Positions 41,263 to 50,256 of a stretch of 64,000 nt of DNA are shown here, in pieces. This stretch comes from UBA4582 sp038106185 (lineage in GTDB: Bacteria; Pseudomonadota; Gammaproteobacteria; Pseudomonadales; Azotimanducaceae), in NCBI GenBank assembly GCA_038106185.1, contig JAYODE010000015.1:6105-70104 (forward strand), read 5' to 3'. Position 1 is the stretch's first letter; each line of letters starts with the position of its first letter. Below the pieces are notes generated by a model. The model saw only the letters and a program-made list of their open reading frames with translations. It had not been told where the DNA came from and made no database searches. Position numbers and translations under genes: made by a program.

Positions 41263-43083
41263 ATGAGTAAGAAACTGAGAAATATCGCAATTATTGCCCA
41301 CGTCGATCATGGCAAAACCACCTTGATCGATAAGCTCCTGCAGCAGTCAGGGGCCTTGCAACGGGGTGATGAGCAAGTAGAGCGCTTGATGGACTCCAAC
41401 GATCTGGAGAAAGAGCGAGGTATAACGATTCTGGCCAAGAATGCGGCGATCGACTGGCAGGGCCATCACATCAATATCGTTGACACCCCTGGACACGCAG
41501 ACTTTGGTGGCGAAGTCGAACGCATCCTCTCGATGGTTGATTCAGTTTTGCTGGTCGTGGATGCCGTCGATGGCCCCATGCCGCAGACCCGATTCGTTAC
41601 GAGCAAGGCGTTTGCCAATGGCCTGAACCCGATTGTGATGATCAACAAGATTGACCGTGAAGGCGCACGCCCGGACTGGGTCGTCGACGAAGTGTTTGAG
41701 CTTTTTGATAAGCTCGGCGCGAATGATAAACAACTCGATTTTCCGGTGATCTATGGCTCGGCGATTCAAGGCCGCGCGGGCCTTTCAATGGATGCGATTG
41801 GTGATGATCTGAGCACATTATTGCAAGCCATTTTGGAGCATGTGCCTGAGCCTGAAGTGGATGATGAGGGCCCTTTCCAGATGCAAATCAGCGCCCTGGA
41901 CTATAACAGTTACGTCGGCGTCATCGGGCTGGGTCGAATCACACGAGGTAGTATCAAGAAGGCGCAGCAGGTCGCTATTGTGGGGCCTGATGGCAAGGCC
42001 AGGAAAGGCAAGGTTCTGCAGGTCATGGGCTATCAAGGTCTCGACCGAATTGAGGTAGATGGCGCAGATGCTGGACACATTGTCTGCATCACGGGTATCG
42101 AGGGTCTGAAGATCTCCGACACAATTTGCCATCCAGATCACATTGAGGCGTTGCCGCCTTTGGTTGTTGATGAACCCACCATTTCAATGACTTTTCAGGT
42201 GAATACATCGCCATTTGCGGGCCGCGAAGGAAAATTCGTCACCAGTCGAAATATTCGTGAACGCCTGGAGCGCGAGTTGATTCACAACGTGGCCCTGCGA
42301 GTGGAAGATACAGACAGCGCTGACCGATTCAAGGTCTCTGGCCGTGGCGAATTGCACCTGGCTGTTTTGATTGAGACCATGCGCCGTGAGGGGTATGAAT
42401 TAGCGGTAGGCCGCCCGGAGGTAATCTTCAGGGAGGTAGAAGGTAAACGTCAGGAACCCTTTGAGAATGTCCTGCTAGATGTTGAAGAAATTCATCAGGG
42501 CTCAGTCATGGAAGAGTTAGGTCGGCGTCGAGGCGTGCTTGAAAACATGATACCTGACGGCAAAGGGCGGGTGCGCATTGAATATCAGATACCAACCCGC
42601 GGCTTGATTGGCTTTCGCGGTGCATTTATGACCATGACTTCCGGCACGGGGATCATGACCAGTATCTTCTCCCATTACGGTAACGTTGTGAGTCAGGAAA
42701 TGTCTGGGCGTACCAATGGTGTTCTTGTCTCCATGGCTAGCGGTAAAGCCCTGGCTTATGCAATTTGGAATCTTCAGTCTCGTGGGCGAATGTTTATTCT
42801 CCCCAACGAGGAAGTCTACGAAGGCATGGTGATCGGTTTGCATTCTCGCGGCAATGACCTGATGGTTAATCCGTTAAAGGGCAAACAGCTGACCAACATT
42901 CGAGCGTCTGGCACGGATGAGGCGATCATTCTCACTGGCGCCATTCGGCACACGCTGGAGCAAGCCATCGAGTTTATTGAAGATGATGAGTTGGTTGAGG
43001 TCACACCGACCAGTTTACGGATGCGTAAAAAGCTTTTAACCGAGAACGAACGCAAACGTGCTGGTCGAGAAAAGGTCGCATAA
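41263..43083 (+). CDS. typA: Translational GTPase TypA/BipA
   Basis: Ribosome-associated GTPase of 606 aa active in ribosome assembly and stress or cold adaptation. G1 AHVDHGKTTLIDKLL, G2 region KERGITI, G3 DTPGHADFGGEV, G4 MINKIDR, then EF-G-like domains III and V and the C-terminal domain (PTRGLIGFRGAFMT). ATG at 41263 (MSKKLRN) follows GCGGAG; the frame is open for 70 codons upstream but that part lacks homology. A TATAAT at 41233-41238 could be the -10. It is divergent from glnA. Confidence 0.96.
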   Translation: MSKKLRNIAIIAHVDHGKTTLIDKLLQQSGALQRGDEQVERLMDSNDLEKERGITILAKNAAIDWQGHHINIVDTPGHADFGGEVERILSMVDSVLLVVDAVDGPMPQTRFVTSKAFANGLNPIVMINKIDREGARPDWVVDEVFELFDKLGANDKQLDFPVIYGSAIQGRAGLSMDAIGDDLSTLLQAILEHVPEPEVDDEGPFQMQISALDYNSYVGVIGLGRITRGSIKKAQQVAIVGPDGKARKGKVLQVMGYQGLDRIEVDGADAGHIVCITGIEGLKISDTICHPDHIEALPPLVVDEPTISMTFQVNTSPFAGREGKFVTSRNIRERLERELIHNVALRVEDTDSADRFKVSGRGELHLAVLIETMRREGYELAVGRPEVIFREVEGKRQEPFENVLLDVEEIHQGSVMEELGRRRGVLENMIPDGKGRVRIEYQIPTRGLIGFRGAFMTMTSGTGIMTSIFSHYGNVVSQEMSGRTNGVLVSMASGKALAYAIWNLQSRGRMFILPNEEVYEGMVIGLHSRGNDLMVNPLKGKQLTNIRASGTDEAIILTGAIRHTLEQAIEFIEDDELVEVTPTSLRMRKKLLTENERKRAGREKVA

Positions 43084-43094
43084 GGAAAACGTCA

Positions 43095-44060
43095 ATGCTG
43101 CCACTGTATCCGGAAATCAAGCCCTACGCTCGGCATATGCTGGATGTCGATGACGTCCACTCTCTGTATATCGACGAGAGCGGCACGCCAAATGGCATTC
43201 CGGTGCTGTTTGTCCATGCCGGACCCGGGTCAGGGTGCGAATTTAACAGTCGATGTTTTTTCAATCCGGAAAAGTACCGCATTATTTTGTTTGATCAGCG
43301 CGGCTCTGGGCGTTCCAAGCCCCACAGCGATCTGACCAACAACACGACCGGGGATCTGGTTGCTGATATCGAAAAAATCCGGCAATTTCTCCAGATTGAT
43401 AAGTGGGTGCTATTTGGCGGCGGATTTGGTGCCATGCTCAGTCTGGTCTACGCGGAGACCTACTCGACACACGTTTTAGGAATGGTGCTGCGAGGCATCT
43501 TTCTTGGCCGCAAGGCCGATATAGACTGGATCTATCAAGACGGCGCCAATCGATTTTTTCCTGATCACTGGGAGGACTTTGAAACACCCATACCCGTAGC
43601 AGAGAGGAGTGACTATCTTGCTGCTTATCATCGTCGTATCAACGGTGCCGATGAGTTGGCTCGAATGGGTGCTGCGAAAGCCTGGTCTCGTTGGGAGGCT
43701 GACTGCTCGTCCCTGGAACCAAACCCTCGGCTGGTGAAACACCTCACTGATCCGCATCGAGCCATGGCCAGAAGCCGAATAGGCCTGCATTATTTCACGA
43801 ATAACTGCTTTCTGACTGACAATCAGATTCTCAATAATATCGATAGCATCAGTGATGTCCCCGGTATTATTGTGCATGGTCGTTACGATATGTTGTGTCC
43901 GGTTAAGAGTGCGCATGAGTTGCATGCAGCCTGGCCCATATCCCAAGTCTATCTGGTGCGGGAGGCTGGTCACTCGGCCACCGAACCTGCCTTAATCGAT
44001 GCCTTAGTTCGAGCGACCCGGGATATGGCCCTGCGCTTCGAGTCAGATTTCGACGTTTAA
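43095..44060 (+). CDS. Proline iminopeptidase-like alpha/beta hydrolase lacking the nucleophilic serine
   Basis: 321-aa protein aligning over its full length with proline iminopeptidase (S33 family): N-terminus YPEIKPYARHMLDVDDVHSL, oxyanion segment HAGPGSG, FDQRGSGRSKPH, and the acid and base D265 (HGRYDMLCPV) and H293 (EAGHSATEP). At the nucleophile elbow, usually GGSWGS, it reads FGGGFGAML: residue 110 is Gly (codon GGA, 43422-43424) where the family has the catalytic Ser. The rest of the frame is intact, so it is either a pseudoenzyme, a repurposed binding protein or a recent loss. It starts 11 bp after typA and ends 12 bp before dtd, so the three are probably one transcript. Confidence 0.85.
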   Translation: MLPLYPEIKPYARHMLDVDDVHSLYIDESGTPNGIPVLFVHAGPGSGCEFNSRCFFNPEKYRIILFDQRGSGRSKPHSDLTNNTTGDLVADIEKIRQFLQIDKWVLFGGGFGAMLSLVYAETYSTHVLGMVLRGIFLGRKADIDWIYQDGANRFFPDHWEDFETPIPVAERSDYLAAYHRRINGADELARMGAAKAWSRWEADCSSLEPNPRLVKHLTDPHRAMARSRIGLHYFTNNCFLTDNQILNNIDSISDVPGIIVHGRYDMLCPVKSAHELHAAWPISQVYLVREAGHSATEPALIDALVRATRDMALRFESDFDV

Positions 44061-44072
44061 GGAAGCTATTCG

Positions 44073-44519
44073 ATGCGAGCCTTGATCCAGCGAGTCAGCT
44101 ATGCGCGAGTCCTCGTTGATGAAAAGGTGATTGGCGAGATTGATCGCGGATTGCTGGTCTTTATCGGATTCCAGAAGGGTGACTCGGTTGCTCGAATTGA
44201 TAAGTTGTTGAACAAGGTGCTGGCCTACCGGGTATTTCCTGACGGGGCTGGACATATGAATCTGTCACTCGCTGATATCTCCGCAAGTCTTCTGATCGTT
44301 TCTCAATTTACCCTGGCCGCTGATACGCGCAAGGGTTTGCGACCGTCTTTTTCGTCAGCGACACCGCCCCCGCAGGCCGAAGCGCTGTATGATGAATTCG
44401 TCAGCCGCGCTCGACAAAGGTGCGAGGCAGTAGCCACCGGCCGCTTTGGCGCTGACATGAGAGTGCAGCTGGAAAACGCCGGGCCGGTGACCTTTTTGCT
44501 TGAGGTTAACGACCCGTAA
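44073..44519 (+). CDS. dtd: D-aminoacyl-tRNA deacylase
   Basis: 148-aa homodimeric enzyme that hydrolyses D-aminoacyl- and glycyl-mischarged tRNAs. Signature motifs SQFTLAADTRKGLRPSF and the Gly-cisPro-type NAGPVTF near the C-terminus are intact. It follows the iminopeptidase homologue by 12 bp, an arrangement common in Pseudomonas-like genomes, and overlaps the convergent crotonase by 14 bp. Confidence 0.95.
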   Translation: MRALIQRVSYARVLVDEKVIGEIDRGLLVFIGFQKGDSVARIDKLLNKVLAYRVFPDGAGHMNLSLADISASLLIVSQFTLAADTRKGLRPSFSSATPPPQAEALYDEFVSRARQRCEAVATGRFGADMRVQLENAGPVTFLLEVNDP

Positions 44520-45327
44520 AGGTGGGTTCGCGTTTTTCAACGAAGGCTTTAGCGGCTTCGCGGTGATCTTGGGTTTGCCCTGTATGAACATGGTGGGTCG
44601 CTTCAAGATCCATGCAATCATCAACATCGCCCCCGACGGCGCGATTCAGATTTTCTTTCATATATCGAAAAGCAACGGTTGGGCCGCTGGCTATTCTGTG
44701 AGCTATCTCCATGGTTTTCGCCATAAGCTCCTCTGGCTCGCAGACCCAGTTGGTCAGGCCAAGTTCAAGCGCCTCCGCAGCACTCACCCGTTCAGACAGG
44801 AAATACAGTTGTCTCGCCTTGGCAGCACCAATCAGCTGGGTCATGAAATAGGTGCCACCATAGTCGCCGGAGAAACCGACTCGAGCAAAGGCAGTGGTCA
44901 TGATGGCTGTGCTGCTCATGACACGCATGTCACAGGCTAATGCCAGTGATAGCCCGGCGCCGGCTGCAGCGCCTGGCAGTGCAGCAATTGTTGGCTTTGG
45001 CATCTTGTAAAGTTTGCCGGCTGTTGCCCGTTGATTGACACGTTGTTGATGAATGGCTCCATCAATCGTCGAGTCGCCCACGGTACCGTCGCCGGATGCG
45101 GCCATGCCTTTGACATCGCCCCCTGCGCAAAACCCTTTACCGGCGCCCGTCAGAACAATGCACTTGACGGCCGGGTTGAGCTCTAACTCGGCAAGCTGAG
45201 TTTGCAGTGCTGCGTTCATTGGGCCAGACATGGCATTGCGCGCATCGGGTCTGTTTAGGGTCAGTACGGCGACGCCGTTTTCCAGGCTGGCCAAAAGGTC
45301 ATTGGTGCCGGTATCTATCATGCTCAT
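44506..45327 (-). CDS. Enoyl-CoA hydratase/isomerase family protein
   Basis: 273-aa crotonase. Oxyanion segments AGKGFCAGGDVKGM and ALPGAAAGAGLSLALACDMR are present. The region FARVGFSGDYGGTYFMTQLIG has Asp in place of one of the usual hydratase glutamates, as in many isomerase or specialised hydratase members. Substrate not known. It differs clearly from the crotonase at 27.1 kb. The 3' end overlaps dtd by 14 bp. Confidence 0.85.
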   Translation of the reverse strand: MSMIDTGTNDLLASLENGVAVLTLNRPDARNAMSGPMNAALQTQLAELELNPAVKCIVLTGAGKGFCAGGDVKGMAASGDGTVGDSTIDGAIHQQRVNQRATAGKLYKMPKPTIAALPGAAAGAGLSLALACDMRVMSSTAIMTTAFARVGFSGDYGGTYFMTQLIGAAKARQLYFLSERVSAAEALELGLTNWVCEPEELMAKTMEIAHRIASGPTVAFRYMKENLNRAVGGDVDDCMDLEATHHVHTGQTQDHREAAKAFVEKREPTFTGR

Positions 45328-45434
45328 GGGGACTCCTCGCAGTTTGTAAAATGTCGTCGAAAGTTTTTCCCATCAACATAGAGGGTCAGTCGTGGGATGG
45401 CAAGTCTCGAGGCCATGATTCTTCTGATTGCAAG

Positions 45435-46199
45435 TCAATCATTTTGCTGTCTCTTGCCGATGAGAGCGGCAAACAGAATGCCAACCTCAAATAATGCCCA
45501 CATGGGCACCGCCAGCAGGAGCTGAGAAATGACGTCAGGTGGCGTCAGTAGCATGCCAACAACAAAACAGCCGACGATGACATAGGGGCGCTTATTACGC
45601 AGATTGTCGACGGTGGTGGCGCCGGTCCAGACCAACAGGAGGGTGGCGATGGGTATTTCGAACGCAAGACCGAAGGCAAAAAACAGCTTCAAAACGAAAT
45701 CCAAATAGCGGTTGATATCTGTCATCACGGTGACGCCAGCCGGTGCTGCGCTGGTAAAAAAGCCAAATATCAGAGGAAAGACCACATAAAACGCAAACCC
45801 TATGCCACCGTAGAACAGCAACACGCTGGAAGTCAGCAATGGTATCGCCAAACGCTTTTCGCTGGAGTAGAGCCCAGGCGCAATAAAACTCCAGAGTTGA
45901 TGAAGGATATAGGGAATGGCGATAAAGATTGCCAGAACCAGCGTCAGCTTAAATGGGGTCAGGAAGGGCGAAGCAACTTCCGTTGCTATCATAGTCGCCC
46001 CCTCTGGCAAATAGGTGCGCAAGGGTTCTGAGATGTAGCTGTACAGATCATTGGCAAAGTAGAACAGCGGCAGAAAAATGATAATGACCGACGCCAGGCT
46101 ATGGAGAATCCTGGTGCGCAGCTCGATCAGGTGTTCGATCAGGGGCTGACCGGGATCGTTGGGACTAGTCCCGGGCGTCTGATCGTTGTGTCGGGTCAC
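45435..46199 (-). CDS. tatC: Twin-arginine translocase subunit TatC
   Basis: Six-helix inner-membrane receptor for twin-arginine signal peptides, 254 aa. Family motifs: LIEHLIELRTRI at the N-terminus, PEGATMIATEVASPFLTPFKL, FVLKLFFAFGLAFEIP and MLLTPPDVISQ. Its start lies inside tatB (35-bp overlap), so translation is coupled. It is last in the hisI-hisE-tatABC run. Confidence 0.96.
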   Translation of the reverse strand: MTRHNDQTPGTSPNDPGQPLIEHLIELRTRILHSLASVIIIFLPLFYFANDLYSYISEPLRTYLPEGATMIATEVASPFLTPFKLTLVLAIFIAIPYILHQLWSFIAPGLYSSEKRLAIPLLTSSVLLFYGGIGFAFYVVFPLIFGFFTSAAPAGVTVMTDINRYLDFVLKLFFAFGLAFEIPIATLLLVWTGATTVDNLRNKRPYVIVGCFVVGMLLTPPDVISQLLLAVPMWALFEVGILFAALIGKRQQND

Positions 46200-46620
46200 G
46201 GCTGGGCTCAGTGTTGGATAGAGAATTGGGTAGAGAATCGGATGGAGCGTTAGATGGAGCTTTAGATGGAGCTTTAGATGGAGAGTTAGATGGAGAGTTA
46301 GATGAAGTGTCGGCCAGGCTCAGGGCCGTTGAAGCCTGCTTGATCTCGGTCAGTGTCTGGTCGGTCTGATTGACCACGCGTTGGAGTTGTTGCCGAGTCT
46401 CCTTGAGCTCTTTCATGATCGACTCGTTATGCAATTGCTGGCGAATATCGTCAGCGCCGATCTCGTTTTCAATGTCAGCACGAATATTAGTCAGGCTGCG
46501 CCGCAAGCGTCCCACCCATAGAAACAGGGCCCTTAGGGTTTCAGGGAGTTTGTCAGGTCCGATCACCAGCAGCGCTACAATGCTGACGACGATCAGTTCG
46601 GGGAAACCTATGTCAAACAT
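46165..46620 (-). CDS. tatB: Twin-arginine translocase subunit TatB
   Basis: 151 aa: one N-terminal transmembrane helix (FDIGFPELIVVSIVALLVIG) with the GPDKLPETLR hinge, an amphipathic helix, then a charged cytoplasmic tail. From about residue 104 the tail consists of Ser/Pro/Asn-rich tetrapeptides (SPSN, SPSK, APSK, APSN) encoded by a 12-bp tandem array. Overlaps tatC by 35 bp; 6 bp after tatA. Confidence 0.95.
   Translation of the reverse strand: MFDIGFPELIVVSIVALLVIGPDKLPETLRALFLWVGRLRRSLTNIRADIENEIGADDIRQQLHNESIMKELKETRQQLQRVVNQTDQTLTEIKQASTALSLADTSSNSPSNSPSKAPSKAPSNAPSDSLPNSLSNTEPSRDPTQRSDARD
46214..46309. repeat. 12-bp coding tandem array in the tatB 3' end
   Basis: Eight units of 12 bp, consensus TTAGATGGAGCT on the plus strand. 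The middle four units (46250-46297) are identical or differ only at the last two bases, and the outer ones are more diverged. It encodes about 32 residues of the TatB tail as tetrapeptides. Being a multiple of 3, copy change would alter tail length without a frameshift. Confidence 0.9.
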
Positions 46621-46626
46621 GTTGCA

Positions 46627-46869
46627 TCAGTTGTCTTTCTTGGTCTCGACGGTTTCAGGACTGTCGAGACTGATCTTGGTACTGACAGTGTCTGTCGGTT
46701 TGGCTTCGTCAGCCAGCAGTTTGGCCTTGTCATCCTCATTGCCAATGGCATTCCTGAAGCCTTTAATAGCAGATCCCAGGTCGTTACCCAGAGATTTTAT
46801 TTTAGTAGTACCAAACAGCAGCACTACAATCAGCAAGACGACGAGTAGTTCGGGGATTCCTGGCATCAT
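46627..46869 (-). CDS. tatA: Twin-arginine translocase subunit TatA
   Basis: Pore-forming Tat component of 80 aa. The single helix reads PELLVVLLIVVLLFGTTKI, followed by the amphipathic helix KSLGNDLGSAIKGFRNAI and an acidic-to-basic tail. Two adjacent ATG codons (46869 and 46866) follow the hisE stop directly, and GAGGAA at the end of hisE is the ribosome site, so the second ATG may be used. Confidence 0.95.
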   Translation of the reverse strand: MMPGIPELLVVLLIVVLLFGTTKIKSLGNDLGSAIKGFRNAIGNEDDKAKLLADEAKPTDTVSTKISLDSPETVETKKDN

Positions 46870-47223
46870 TTATTCCTCCGTTTTTTGCCCGCTTGCCACC
46901 GCTTGGCGACGGGCAGCTTTTTCATCAATACCTGAGATGCCAAATCTGCGTTCAAGCTCACGCATTAGATCATCAGCATTCAGGTTTAAGTGACTTAACA
47001 TCACAAGACTATGAAACCACAAGTCAGCGGTTTCTTTAATCACAGCGCTCGGATCTTGTTCGGCGTCCTTGGCGGCTATGATGGTCTCAGTGGCCTCTTC
47101 GCCAACCTTTTCAAGTATCTTATTGAGACCTTTCGCGTGCAGGCTGGCCACGTAGGACTTGGCAGGGTCAGCGACCTTCCTGTCTTCCAACAGACGTGCC
47201 AGGCGCTTGATGATATCACTCAT
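46870..47223 (-). CDS. hisE: Phosphoribosyl-ATP pyrophosphatase
   Basis: Second step of histidine biosynthesis; about 117 aa, MazG-like fold with the acidic helix EKVGEEATETIIAAK and ADLWFHSLVMLSH. ATG at 47223 overlaps the hisI stop by 4 bp (ATGA); the longer frame to 47271 lies wholly in hisI. hisI and hisE are separate genes, as in Pseudomonas, not a fused hisIE. Confidence 0.95.
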   Translation of the reverse strand: MSDIIKRLARLLEDRKVADPAKSYVASLHAKGLNKILEKVGEEATETIIAAKDAEQDPSAVIKETADLWFHSLVMLSHLNLNADDLMRELERRFGISGIDEKAARRQAVASGQKTEE

Positions 47224-47621
47224 TTGTAAATCTCCGCCGGTGGCTTGATGACAGGATCGACGACCTGCCACTCATCCGCCCTCAACACGCGGTAGAAGCA
47301 GGAATGTCTGCCTGTATGACAAGCAATGCCACCGATCTGTTCCACACGCAAGATTAACACATCGCTGTCACAGTCGAGTCTGACTTCGGTAACCAATTGT
47401 TGATGACCTGACTCCTCGCCCTTGTGCCATAATTTCTGTCGCGAGCGAGACCAGTAGACGGCATGACCGCAGTCAAGGGTCGCGAGCAATGCTTCCCGGT
47501 TCATCCAGGCTACCATCAAGACTCTATCACTGGTGGCATCCTGCGCGATGGCCGGTATCAGGCCCTGGCTATCGAAGTGAATTTCCTCAAGCCAGGTCGG
47601 GTTCTGGGATATGTTCGACAT
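47220..47621 (-). CDS. hisI: Phosphoribosyl-AMP cyclohydrolase
   Basis: Third step of histidine biosynthesis; 133 aa from ATG at 47621 (MSNISQNPTW), or 143 aa from a GTG at 47651. Zinc and magnesium motifs are present: VAWMNREAL, YWSRSRQKLWHKGEESGH, LDCDSDVLILRVEQ and ACHTGRHSCFYR. Neither start has a strong ribosome site. It heads the hisI-hisE-tatABC unit. Confidence 0.94.
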   Translation of the reverse strand: MSNISQNPTWLEEIHFDSQGLIPAIAQDATSDRVLMVAWMNREALLATLDCGHAVYWSRSRQKLWHKGEESGHQQLVTEVRLDCDSDVLILRVEQIGGIACHTGRHSCFYRVLRADEWQVVDPVIKPPAEIYK

Positions 47622-47716
47622 AGATCGTGAACCGTCAGAGGTTAAAGTCACTCAGGACTCATGGGTAAAAATGGGATACGCCTGTTTTTGGCGGGAAAGG
47701 CTGAAAGAATAGCATG

Positions 47717-49357
47717 TCACGGTTTGATAAACATCCAGTAAACGCCGATGGCACCGAGAACACCAGCGCCGGCCAAGAGTTCAGCGCCGGTGGCGACTCC
47801 GGCGGCCGGTAAAGTCGTCAAGGCGAATGCCAGCAGCAGCGCTAAGCCGCCGATACGGCTTGCTCGCTGTTGACGATTTGACGCCTCCAGACTGACGCGA
47901 AGCTGTTCCAGTAGCCGAGTCTGCTGTCGATTGTTGCGACCCAGATGCCTGAGCTCCATGACAGCAGTCAGCGCCAGTTGAGGAAGCTCGGGAAGTTGCT
48001 CAATGAGATCCGGTGCGTGATTGCCGACTTGTTTGAGAAGTCCCCGCAAGCCCATGCGATCCTTCATCCAGCGTTCCATATAAGGCGCGGCGGTTTGCCA
48101 GAGGTCGAGCTGCGGATAAAGCTGGCGTCCCATGCCCTCGATATTCAACAGCGTTTTCTGGAGTAACACCAGTTGTGGTTGGACCTCCATGTCGAACCGC
48201 CTGGCGGTTTGAAACAGGCTCAGCAGAACCTTGCCAAAGGATATTTCGCTGATGGGCTTTTGGAAAATAGGTTCGCAGACGCTGCGAATGACGGCTTCAA
48301 ACTCTTTAATATCCGTATCTAACGGAACCCACTCACTCTCGACATGCAGGCGGGCAACTTCGTAGTAGTCCTGATGAAAGAAGGCTAACAGGTTGCGGGC
48401 CAGGTAGTTCTTATCGTTCTCTGTCAGCGAGCCGATTATGGCGCAGTCAAGGGCTATGTAGGTTGGATTTTCAGGGTCGCTGGCATCGATAAAGACATTG
48501 CCTGGATGCATGTCAGCGTGAAAGAAGTTGTGTTCAAAAACCTGAGTGAAAAAGATCTCGACGCCCAGATGGGCAAGTTTCTGCAGGTTGACGCCGCGGC
48601 TGCTTAGTCCCTGGACATCAGCGGCCCCAAAGCCATGAATACGCTCCATCACCATTACGTTGGTTCGGCAATAGTCCCAGTAAACTCTTGGCACATAAAG
48701 CTTGCCAGAGTCGTTCCAGTGCTTGCGCAGCTGGGTCGCATTGGCTGCTTCCAGGAGCAAATCCAATTCGTCCAAAATCGTGCGCTCATAATCCCTTACC
48801 ACTGCGATGGGGTGCAGGCGCTTGCCATCTTCCCAGCTGCGTTCAAGGATGTTGGCGAGCAGGTACATCACGCGCAGGTCCTGCTTGATGATGATATCGA
48901 TGCCAGGGCGAATAATCTTAACCACCACCGACTCGCCACTTTTCAGGTTTGCCGTGTGCACCTGGGCGACAGACGCCGACGCCAGTGGCTCATCATCGAA
49001 GGCGGTAAACAGCGAGTCAATTTTGCCCCCCAATGCTGTCTCTATAATCTGGCGGGCATCAGCGGTCGCGAATGCAGGCACCTGGTCCTGTAGCTTTTGG
49101 AGTTCGTCAGCGACATCGTCAGGGAAAAGGTCGCGACGAGTAGACAGGATCTGGCCAAACTTGACGAATACCGGCCCCAGCTGTTCTAAACTCTGGCGCA
49201 AGGACACGGCAGGACTCTCGCTCGGAGTCCTCACCAGGCGCAGTACCGAGAGCGCGGTTCTGGCCCACCATGGCAGGACCCAATCGGCGGGCAGCAATCG
49301 ATCCAGGCGGTGTTTGCAGACAACCCAGAGGATTCGGATGATTCTGAGTAACCGCAT
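47717..49357 (-). CDS. ubiB: Ubiquinone biosynthesis regulatory kinase-like protein UbiB
   Basis: ABC1/ADCK family atypical kinase, 546 aa, needed for coenzyme Q synthesis. The KxGQ motif is in GPVFVKFGQILSTRRDLFP, the Ala-rich loop in PLASASVAQVHTA, then VVKIIRPG, the catalytic HADMHPGN and the metal-binding DCAIIG. Two hydrophobic segments close the C-terminus (ALLLAFALTTLPAAGV, ELLAGAGVLGAIGVYWMF). It overlaps ubiE by one base. No ubiJ lies between them. Confidence 0.95.
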   Translation of the reverse strand: MRLLRIIRILWVVCKHRLDRLLPADWVLPWWARTALSVLRLVRTPSESPAVSLRQSLEQLGPVFVKFGQILSTRRDLFPDDVADELQKLQDQVPAFATADARQIIETALGGKIDSLFTAFDDEPLASASVAQVHTANLKSGESVVVKIIRPGIDIIIKQDLRVMYLLANILERSWEDGKRLHPIAVVRDYERTILDELDLLLEAANATQLRKHWNDSGKLYVPRVYWDYCRTNVMVMERIHGFGAADVQGLSSRGVNLQKLAHLGVEIFFTQVFEHNFFHADMHPGNVFIDASDPENPTYIALDCAIIGSLTENDKNYLARNLLAFFHQDYYEVARLHVESEWVPLDTDIKEFEAVIRSVCEPIFQKPISEISFGKVLLSLFQTARRFDMEVQPQLVLLQKTLLNIEGMGRQLYPQLDLWQTAAPYMERWMKDRMGLRGLLKQVGNHAPDLIEQLPELPQLALTAVMELRHLGRNNRQQTRLLEQLRVSLEASNRQQRASRIGGLALLLAFALTTLPAAGVATGAELLAGAGVLGAIGVYWMFIKP

Positions 49358-50109
49358 CAGGCCCTGTCAGCTTTATTGCCAATATGGATGGCCGCGATGC
49401 CGTTCAGCAAATTGTGGTAATGGCATTCGACAAAGCCGGCGTTGTTAAACAGGCTTTTCAAAGTCTCCTGGTCCGGATGCATCTCGATTGACTCTATCAG
49501 GTATTGGTAGCTGTCATAGTCTCCAGTGAGTGCCTGACCAATACGCGGCCATAGCCTTGAGAAGGTTTTATAAGCCGCATCAATACCTGGGTTGATCGCT
49601 TTAGAAAACTCTAAAACAACCAGACGTCCCCCCGGTTTCAAGACCCTAAGAATTTCCATGAGTGCGGTTTCTTTGCGCGTCACGTTGCGCAAACCAAAAG
49701 CCATGGTGACGACGTCGAAGTAGTCGGTTGAAAATGGCAAACATTCAGCATTCGCCTGTAGATAATCGACGTTGCCACTGATGCCGTTATCCAGAAGTCG
49801 ATCTCGGCCCCTACTGAGCATCGAGTAATTGATGTCACAAAGAGTCACTTGACCTGTCGAGCCAACAATTTTAGAAAGCTTCTCCGTGAGATCTCCGGTG
49901 CCACCTGCCAGATCCATGACCTTGTCACCAGGGCGGGCAGCGGTTAGCTGAATCGCGAACTGCTTCATGAGGCGATGACTGCCCAGTGACATGACGTCAT
50001 TCATCACATCGTAGCGATTCGCCACAGAGTGAAAGACACCGGCGACCCGAGCGGCTTTTTCAGCGATAGGCACCTGTTTGCGGCCAAAGTGGGTTGTTTC
50101 TTCTGTCAT
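49357..50109 (-). CDS. ubiE: Ubiquinone/menaquinone C-methyltransferase UbiE
   Basis: SAM-dependent C-methyltransferase of 250 aa acting on demethylated benzoquinol or demethylmenaquinol. Motifs: VANRYDVMNDVMSLG, MDLAGGTGDLTEKLSK (SAM), AFGLRNVTRKE, EFSKAI and the C-terminal YHNLLNGIAAIHIG. It directly precedes ubiB. Upstream 147 bp (50110-50256) to DUF971 has no gene. Confidence 0.96.
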   Translation of the reverse strand: MTEETTHFGRKQVPIAEKAARVAGVFHSVANRYDVMNDVMSLGSHRLMKQFAIQLTAARPGDKVMDLAGGTGDLTEKLSKIVGSTGQVTLCDINYSMLSRGRDRLLDNGISGNVDYLQANAECLPFSTDYFDVVTMAFGLRNVTRKETALMEILRVLKPGGRLVVLEFSKAINPGIDAAYKTFSRLWPRIGQALTGDYDSYQYLIESIEMHPDQETLKSLFNNAGFVECHYHNLLNGIAAIHIGNKADRA

Positions 50110-50256
50110 ACCATATCCGCTCTGGAAATGCCCATTGATCTCTGAAAGGATCGCTGAAAGGGGTTAGTTTACATGCGTTTGCCAGCATGTGCATTGTCTC
50201 GCCGGGCTTTTATGCTGCCAGAGGTTTGCGCCGAGCCTCTGGTCGATGGCGTTGGC

